Assembly (NCBI GenBank): GCA_030050125.1
Contig: JASIJN010000468.1
Span: forward strand, 1 to 11,946
Direction of reading: 5' to 3'
Length of the DNA: 11,946 bases
Origin: Streptosporangiaceae bacterium
GTDB taxonomy: Bacteria > Actinomycetota > Actinomycetes > Streptosporangiales > Streptosporangiaceae
Shown here: positions 7,714-11,946 of the stretch, in pieces
Layout: each line of letters begins with the position of its first letter
Numbering within the stretch: the first letter of the stretch is position 1
The notes under the pieces: generated by a model
What the model saw: the letters and a program-made list of their open reading frames with translations, nothing else
Told to the model about the DNA's origin: nothing
Databases searched by the model: none
Program-made: the position numbers and the translations under genes

Positions 7714-8067
7714 ATGCGCGGAGCCGAGATCACGGTCCGCTGCGACTGCGGCGGCGTCGGGTACGTTGCGTACGGCCGGCGCTGGCAGTGCCCCTCGTGC
7801 GGGCGGCGCTGGGACACCAGCCAGATCCCGGCCGACGAGTACTGGGGCATCATGCGCGACATGCGGCGGCTGCGGATCACGGTGCTGCTCACCGCGCTGG
7901 GCCTGGTGGTGCCGGTCGCGGCCCTGGCGGCGGTGGCCGGCGTCCGGATCCTGCTGCTGCTCCCGGTGCTGATGAGCTTCTGGTTCGTGTTCTACATGCC
8001 CCGGTGGCGGCGCCAGGTCAGGGAGCGGGCCCGGGCCCTGCGCCGCTGGACGCTGCACCCCGAGTGA
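7714..8067 (+). CDS. Small zinc-ribbon membrane protein, function unknown
   Basis: The 117-residue product starts with a compact zinc ribbon: C10-x-C12, then C26-x2-C29 in WQCPSCGRRW. A short linker and a basic stretch (RDMRRLR, 48-54) follow, then two hydrophobic helices (about 55-75 and 78-94) and a strongly basic C-terminal tail (RWRRQVRERARALRRW, 97-112). By the positive-inside rule both ends face the cytoplasm as a helical hairpin, so the ribbon would lie on the inner face. I do not recognise a named family. The zinc ribbon could bind nucleic acid or a protein partner. ATG 7714 is preferred to GTG 7708 because of the -10 spacing. The gene diverges from the permease and converges on the NRPS didomain, so it is probably transcribed alone. 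Confidence 0.75.
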   Translation: MRGAEITVRCDCGGVGYVAYGRRWQCPSCGRRWDTSQIPADEYWGIMRDMRRLRITVLLTALGLVVPVAALAAVAGVRILLLLPVLMSFWFVFYMPRWRRQVRERARALRRWTLHPE

Positions 8068-8103
8068 CCCGAACCGGGCCCCGCCTCGGCCCGTGTTATC
8101 TGC

Positions 8104-8152
8104 GGGTAAACGAAGTTTCCTGCGGATGGCTCCGCGGTGAGCGGAGTTACCC
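8104..8152. terminator. Nested inverted repeats between convergent genes
   Basis: The sequence contains AAAC-GAA-GTTT (8108-8118), then GCGGA-TGGC-TCCGC (8122-8135), whose right arm can instead pair with a second GCGGA (8141-8145). GGGTAA (8104-8109) and TTACCC (8147-8152) enclose the whole, the latter including the TAA of the didomain gene. The mutually exclusive hairpins between convergent stops suggest a bidirectional terminator. Confidence 0.5.
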
Positions 8153-9964
8153 GGCAGGGGAGGCGTCGTCGGGCCCCGGGGTGCCGGGGGACTCGAGCCG
8201 GCTGACGTATTCGATGAACTCGCCGAGGGTGGGCGCATCCAGGACCGCCCGGGCCGGGATGTCCAGGCGGAGTTCCGCCGCCAGGCTGCGCGCCACGCGG
8301 ATGGCGGCCAGGGAGTCTCCGCCCAGCAGGAAGAAATCGTCCTTCGCGCCGACGTGCTCGACCTCGAGGTGTTCCTTCCACAGGTTCGCCGCGGCCACGG
8401 CTATGCGCCCGGCGGGCGACTGCGTCCGCGCGGCGGAGCCGCTTGGCCGGATGTCGCGGGCGCGGCGGGCCAGTTCCTGCCGGTCGACCTTGCCGTTCGG
8501 GTTGAGCGGCAGCTCGCTGACGACCGCGATGGCGGCGGGCACCATGTAGCCCGGCAGCTCCCGCCGCAACGAGAGCAGGAGCCGGTCGACGATCTCGTCG
8601 CCGGGCTCCGGCCCGCCCGGGACGGCAAAGGCGACAAGCCGCGTGGTGCTTCCCGAGAAGTCCGCCACGACCGCGGCGGCCCTGGCCAGGCCGGTCCGCA
8701 GCATCGTGATCTCGATCTCGCCCGGCTCGACCCTGATTCCGCGGATCTTGACCTGGTTGTCAACGCGCCCCAGGTAATCCAGTTCGCCGCCGCCCGCATC
8801 CCGTACCAGGTCACCGGTGCGGTAAAGGCGGCGGCGCGAGCCGTTCACGGTCAGGGTGACGAAGCGCTCGGACGTCAGCTCGGGACGGGCGTGGTATCCG
8901 TTGCCAACCCCGACGCCGCCGATGAAGAGCTCACCGACGGTGCCCGGGGAGACCGGCTGGTGATCCTGGTCGAGCACCCAGAGCTCGGTCCCGTCCACGG
9001 GCCCGCCGATGAGGACCCGAGACAGGCCGGGGTCTCGCGGGCATTCCCAGGCGGTGGTATAGATCGCGCACTCGCTCGGACCGTACAGGTTGTGCAGGGT
9101 CCCCGAAGAGCGCTCGTAGAAGCGCCGTACGAGCTCGAGCGGCAGAGCCTCGCCGCCGGCCATGACTCGGCGCAGGCCGTCGTAGCGCTCGCCGGCCTCG
9201 CGCCCGGCCAGGAAGAGATCAAGGAGCGCGGGGCCGAAATGGAGCGTGGTGACCCCTTCCTCCAGCACGGCCCGGGCCAGGTAGTCCGGATCCCGGTGAT
9301 CTCCGGGCGGGGCGACCACCAGCGTCGCGCCGGCCGTGAGCGGCCAGTAGAGCTCGGCGATGAACACGTCGAAGCCGCACGCGGTCTTGAGCAGCACCCG
9401 GTCGTCGTCGGCCAGGCGGTAACGGCGCTGCAGCCAGTCCAGCCGGCTGAGCAGGGCCCGGTGGGAGATCAAGGATGCCTTCGGCTCGCCGGTTGAACCC
9501 GAGGTGTAGATCATGTAGGCCGGTTCACCGGGGCTCCCGGGAACCGCCCCGGCCTCGGCCGGCTGGTCCTGGCCATCGTCGGACAGCACGATCTCGTGCC
9601 CGGCCATGCCGTCCGCCCTGGTCAGGAACGTGGACTGGGTGACGACGACCTGCGGCCGGGCGTCGGACAGCATGCGCTGAACCCGGGCACCGGGATCCTC
9701 GGGATCGATCGCGAGCTGGGTGGCCCCGGTCAGCGCGGCGGCCACCAGCCAGACCACCAGGTCCGGCCCGCGGTCCAGGTAGACGACCACCCGGCTGCCC
9801 GGGACGGCCCCCCGCGCCCGCAGCACCGCTGCCCGGGCGGCGGCGATTCTCAGCAGCTCGCGGTAGCTCCACACCTGTCCGCGGAACGTGACCGCCGCGC
9901 GCTCCGGGAACGACTCCGCGCACCTGCGCAGTGCTTCACCCAGCGTCCCAGCGGGCACGGCCAT
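8147..9964 (-). CDS. Stand-alone NRPS didomain: adenylation + peptidyl carrier protein
   Basis: The 605-residue protein activates an amino acid as its adenylate and loads it onto its own carrier. It has no condensation, thioesterase or tailoring domain. Adenylation motifs appear in order: A3 YMIYTSGSTGEPK (150-162), A4 with F198-D199, A5 NLYGPSE (292-298), A7 LYRTGDLV (380-387), A8 GRVDNQVKIRGIRVEPGEIE (399-418) and the A10 lysine K492 in NPNGKVDR. The carrier domain (about 520-590) has its phosphopantetheine serine at S551 in LLGGDSL. My hand alignment gives the pocket code D-V-A-H-M-G-L-I-Y-K. D235 indicates an alpha-amino acid, but the code does not match a specificity I know. The ATG is preceded by AGGAGG with a 7-nt gap. 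The product may feed an aminoacyl-thioester to a partner enzyme, possibly in the divergent gene set. Confidence 0.92.
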   Translation of the reverse strand: MAVPAGTLGEALRRCAESFPERAAVTFRGQVWSYRELLRIAAARAAVLRARGAVPGSRVVVYLDRGPDLVVWLVAAALTGATQLAIDPEDPGARVQRMLSDARPQVVVTQSTFLTRADGMAGHEIVLSDDGQDQPAEAGAVPGSPGEPAYMIYTSGSTGEPKASLISHRALLSRLDWLQRRYRLADDDRVLLKTACGFDVFIAELYWPLTAGATLVVAPPGDHRDPDYLARAVLEEGVTTLHFGPALLDLFLAGREAGERYDGLRRVMAGGEALPLELVRRFYERSSGTLHNLYGPSECAIYTTAWECPRDPGLSRVLIGGPVDGTELWVLDQDHQPVSPGTVGELFIGGVGVGNGYHARPELTSERFVTLTVNGSRRRLYRTGDLVRDAGGGELDYLGRVDNQVKIRGIRVEPGEIEITMLRTGLARAAAVVADFSGSTTRLVAFAVPGGPEPGDEIVDRLLLSLRRELPGYMVPAAIAVVSELPLNPNGKVDRQELARRARDIRPSGSAARTQSPAGRIAVAAANLWKEHLEVEHVGAKDDFFLLGGDSLAAIRVARSLAAELRLDIPARAVLDAPTLGEFIEYVSRLESPGTPGPDDASPAG

Positions 9965-10204
9965 CACCGTTCCTCCTGACGCAAGTTCCTGACCCGCGAG
10001 TTCAAGCCGCTGCCCGGGCGGTGCCGGCGGCGACGGGACCGGCCCTGTGGATCGGGGCCATGGGCCAGGAGTCCTGCTGGTGATTATGCCGCCAATCCGG
10101 GCAAACCGCTGTAGTCGCTTGTCCGCCATGATCCGCGGGACCGCCGGCCAAACCCGCGACCTGAGCGGTTGGCCTGCCCCGGGCCAGCGGCACTGGTGGA
10201 CGAT

Positions 10205-10270
10205 ACTGGCGGGATGATATGATGGTAACATAGGATTTTTCGACACGAACCACCATTTTTTCGAGACGGT
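10205..10270. promoter_or_regulatory. AT-rich divergent promoter region with TTTTTCGA direct repeats
   Basis: Plus-strand hexamers TATGAT (10218-10223), TAACAT and TAGGAT, and minus-strand TATGTT and TATCAT, resemble -10 boxes. No good -35 partner is evident for any of them. Two direct repeats spaced 20 nt apart, ATTTTTCGACACG (10235-10247) and ATTTTTTCGAGACG (10255-10268), lie beside them and could be regulator half-sites. Confidence 0.4.
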
Positions 10271-10290
10271 CAGGCAGCTGCCCTTCATAG

Positions 10291-10379
10291 CTTGCGTCTG
10301 AACAGATCCGCTGGGGGATCTCGAGCGGCAGGGGATCTCGAGCGGCAGGGGATCTCGAGCAGCACCGTTCAGACCCAAG
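10291..10379. repeat. 13-bp inverted arms enclosing the tandem repeats
   Basis: CTTGCGTCTGAAC (10291-10303) and GTTCAGACCCAAG (10367-10379) are reverse complements at 12 of 13 positions and bracket a 63-nt interior. The interior begins with a second small dyad, AGATCC (10304-10309) and GGATCT (10316-10321). In a transcript towards the aminotransferase the block could fold as a long closing stem with internal hairpins, ending about 35 nt before the ATG. Confidence 0.7.
10314..10364. repeat. Three tandem 17-bp direct repeats
   Basis: The unit GGGGATCTCGAGCGGCA occurs at 10314-10330 and 10331-10347, and with one change (CGG to CAG) at 10348-10364. The copies abut with no spacer. Each contains the palindrome CTCGAG within GATCTCGAGC, so each unit could bind a dimer, or units could pair with one another in RNA. 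Confidence 0.92.
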
Positions 10380-10413
10380 ATCCCGATCGCACAGACGTGG
10401 CCCGGGAGGCTGT

Positions 10414-11598
10414 ATGCGAGAGCCGCGACAGGTTCGTGAGGACAAGACGCTCGTCGTCAACGGCGGGAAGCCCCGGATCGCCGATTCCCTCCCCGAGGAC
10501 AGCGGCATCATGGTGTCCGCCGCCGAGGATGTCGCGGCGGTCGTGCGGACCGGCCGCACCGTGCACTGGGGAGGCGGTCCTGCGGCTCGTGAACTCGAAC
10601 GGCGGTTCGCCGCGCGCATCGGGCGCTCGCGGGCCTTTTTCCACAATTCAGGAACGGCCGCGCTCCAGACCGCCCTGTTCGCGTTAGGAGTGTCCGACGG
10701 CACGCCCGTCGCCGTTAGCAACTCAGGCTTTGTGGCCTCGGTAAACGTCATTTATCACCTTCGCGCCAGGCCGGTCTTCCTGCCGACCGACCCGCAGACA
10801 ATGGTGTGCCGCCACGACGTCAGGGACTACGGCGACGGCATCGACATACACACGGCCCTGATTACCCATTTCTTCGGCAATGTCGTCGACATACCGGCGC
10901 TGCGCGTCAGCCTGGCTCCCCAGTACCTGGTGGAGGACGCGGGGCAGGCTCACGGTGCGACTCTGAACGGCAAGCCTGTGGGCAGCTTCGGCGAGATCGG
11001 CTCGTTCGCGGGATCGCTCAAGAAGCTGGTGACGGCGGGCCAGGGCGGGCTGAACGTGTTCGACGACCCGGAGGTCGAGCGCCGCATGCGCGTCTACGCG
11101 CACCACGGCAAGGAGGGGAAGTACGACGAGTTGTTCCCCGGCTACAACTTCCGGGGCGGCGAGATGGAGGCGACGCTCGCGCTCGCGGCGCTCGACGACC
11201 TGGACACGCGGGTGGAACGGCGCAATCGGACCGCGGCGGCCATCTGCGCCGTGCTGGACCAGGCGGGCATCCCCTTCGCCCGGGTGCCCAGGGGGACCGA
11301 CTGCACGCCGGCCTGGTTCGACGTCGCGGTCCTGCTGGACGAGTCGTGGCTCGGTCATCGCAACTGGCTTATCGAGACGCTGGAGGCCGACGGCATCCCG
11401 CTGTGGCGGTACTCGTCGCTGATCGGCCTGCCGTGGGTCAAGCCCTACATGTCGGCGCACGGGTGGTGGACCGATCGCGACGAGGAGGTGCTTCGCGCCG
11501 AGCAGCGCCTCTGGGACCGCCTCGTGCTGATCGCCACCCAGACCACGCCGGCCGACGGACAGCGGATCGCCGTCGCGCTCGCCGAGGTCATGACGTGA
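10414..11598 (+). CDS. DegT/DnrJ/EryC1/StrS-family PLP aminotransferase (AHBA synthase / deoxyinosose aminotransferase-like)
   Basis: The 394-residue enzyme belongs to the PLP aminotransferases that aminate keto-sugars and cyclitols in natural-product pathways. Visible motifs are HNSGTAALQTAL (77-88, phosphate binding), EDAGQAHGA (174-182, D175 pairs with the PLP pyridine nitrogen), the Schiff-base lysine in SLKKLVTAGQGG (201-212, most likely K204) and GYNFRGGEMEATLALAALDDL (243-263). The K-L-x-T-A-G-x-G-G pattern resembles AHBA synthases and the aminotransferases of 2-deoxystreptamine synthesis more than dTDP-sugar enzymes, where the lysine is followed by NLG. This subtype call is from memory of motifs and is tentative. 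GGGAGG lies 4 nt before the ATG. The stop codon overlaps the next gene's GTG, so the two are translationally coupled. The repeat block at 10291-10379 lies in its upstream region. Confidence 0.88.
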   Translation: MREPRQVREDKTLVVNGGKPRIADSLPEDSGIMVSAAEDVAAVVRTGRTVHWGGGPAARELERRFAARIGRSRAFFHNSGTAALQTALFALGVSDGTPVAVSNSGFVASVNVIYHLRARPVFLPTDPQTMVCRHDVRDYGDGIDIHTALITHFFGNVVDIPALRVSLAPQYLVEDAGQAHGATLNGKPVGSFGEIGSFAGSLKKLVTAGQGGLNVFDDPEVERRMRVYAHHGKEGKYDELFPGYNFRGGEMEATLALAALDDLDTRVERRNRTAAAICAVLDQAGIPFARVPRGTDCTPAWFDVAVLLDESWLGHRNWLIETLEADGIPLWRYSSLIGLPWVKPYMSAHGWWTDRDEEVLRAEQRLWDRLVLIATQTTPADGQRIAVALAEVMT

Positions 11599-11946
11599 TC
11601 CGCGAGTCCGTGATCCGCGACGCGGTTGACATCACGGTCGACATGACGGGGGAGCGCGTTCGCCGGATCGTCTGGCGCCTGCACGCCAACACCGCGCTCT
11701 TCTTCACCGATCACTACGTGACGCGGGTCGGCCTCACCGCCCGGCTCTGCGCGGAGGCGGAGGCAGCCTGCGCCGCGACGGCGCGCGCGGGCGGGGTACC
11801 GGCCCCCGAGGTGATCGCGTCCGGTTACCTGCCGGACGGCTCGGGCTATCTGCTGTGCCGGGCCATCGCCGGGTGGCCCCCGCGCCGGGCCGCCGCGCTG
11901 TCGGCTGCCGGGGGCCTGCTGGCCCGGCTGCACCAACTCGACCGCT
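11595..11946 (+). CDS. APH-fold phosphotransferase (aminoglycoside phosphotransferase family), 3' end beyond window
   Basis: The 117 visible residues are the N-terminal lobe of an APH/choline-kinase-like kinase. ALFFTDHYVTRVG (34-46) is the beta-strand pair that in the family carries the ATP-binding Lys or Arg. EAEAACAATARAGGVPAPEVIASGYLPDGSGYLLCRAIAG (54-93) is the helix-turn-GVPAPxV-YLL-G succession characteristic of the family. LLARLHQLD (108-116) is the helix preceding the catalytic lobe. The catalytic HGD and the metal DxD lie off the right edge, so activity cannot be judged. The GTG overlaps the aminotransferase stop (GTGA), which implies coupled expression and a shared pathway. It may phosphorylate an aminocyclitol or amino sugar, either as a biosynthetic step or for self-protection. 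Confidence 0.78.
   Translation, partial: MIRESVIRDAVDITVDMTGERVRRIVWRLHANTALFFTDHYVTRVGLTARLCAEAEAACAATARAGGVPAPEVIASGYLPDGSGYLLCRAIAGWPPRRAAALSAAGGLLARLHQLDR

Larger units (their letters stand above)
9965..10413. other. 449-bp divergent intergenic region, structured
   Basis: No credible gene was found. A frame continuous with the NRPS didomain extends through most of it, but its residues lack protein character and the didomain has its own good ribosome site. The part nearest the didomain (9965-10200) is GC-rich leader with no recognisable riboswitch. At 10205-10270 base composition turns AT-rich, and both strands offer -10-like hexamers. At 10291-10379 lies a tandem-repeat/inverted-repeat block. 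The aminotransferase Shine-Dalgarno sequence GGGAGG is at 10404-10409. Confidence 0.6.

Noticed and set aside
8099..8119. Third copy of the CGGTTTAC-N5-GTAAACCG operator around GTAAACGA
   Set aside because: The left arm matches only about half of the consensus, and the position lies between convergent gene ends where no promoter is expected.
10110..10160. T-box-like GGCGGTCCCGCGG on the minus strand in the didomain leader
   Set aside because: It resembles the T-box antiterminator at about 10 of 13 positions, but the essential UGGNACC is altered at the bases that pair with the tRNA acceptor end, and no specifier stem or terminator was seen.
10314..10364. CRISPR array
   Set aside because: The three 17-bp units abut with no spacers, and no cas genes are present.
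9965..10378. N-terminal extension of the NRPS didomain by up to 138 residues through the intergenic region
   Set aside because: The extra residues contain no domain and run across the tandem repeats, and the internal ATG at 9964 has AGGAGG at the right distance and begins just before adenylation-domain sequence.

Overview
This window is GC-rich DNA with strongly third-position-biased coding. Its genes are mostly short transcription units separated by small gaps. The Mur-ligase MurT, the leaderless-type promoters and the enzyme set all suggest an actinomycete of the antibiotic-producer kind. The genus cannot be read from the sequence.

Left part (1-3926): a truncated murT-type gene (lipid II amidation) lies on the minus strand, overlapped at its start by a complete group II PLP-dependent amino-acid decarboxylase gene. 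A small cupin gene (plus strand) diverges from the decarboxylase and converges on a class I SAM-dependent methyltransferase gene (minus strand).

Middle (3927-7713): this part resembles a split puu-type amine-utilisation set. It holds a glutamine-synthetase-fold gamma-glutamyl-amide ligase (minus), a divergent XRE-cupin regulator (plus) and a 12-TM APC-superfamily permease (minus). The ligase/regulator intergenic region and the permease promoter carry the same 21-bp interrupted palindrome, consensus CGGTTTAC-N5-GTAAACCG. In both cases it sits on the predicted -10/start region, so these three genes are probably one regulon under the XRE-cupin protein. The amine is not known. The decarboxylase nearby could supply one, but it lacks the operator.

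Right part (7714-11946): a small zinc-ribbon membrane protein is followed by a convergent stand-alone NRPS adenylation-carrier didomain (minus). A 449-bp divergent intergenic region comes next, then a DegT/StrS-family aminotransferase of the AHBA synthase/deoxyinosose aminotransferase style (plus). The aminotransferase is coupled by a GTGA overlap to the start of an APH-fold kinase that leaves the window. This looks like the edge of a small aminocyclitol/amino-sugar or aminoacyl natural-product locus.

The 449-bp intergenic region is the most structured non-coding DNA here. It has an AT-rich patch with TTTTTCGA-type direct repeats, and three perfectly adjacent 17-bp repeats enclosed by 13-bp inverted arms just upstream of the aminotransferase. 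Three of the monocistronic-looking genes have a -10-like hexamer exactly 6 nt before their ATG, which is the signature of leaderless transcripts.
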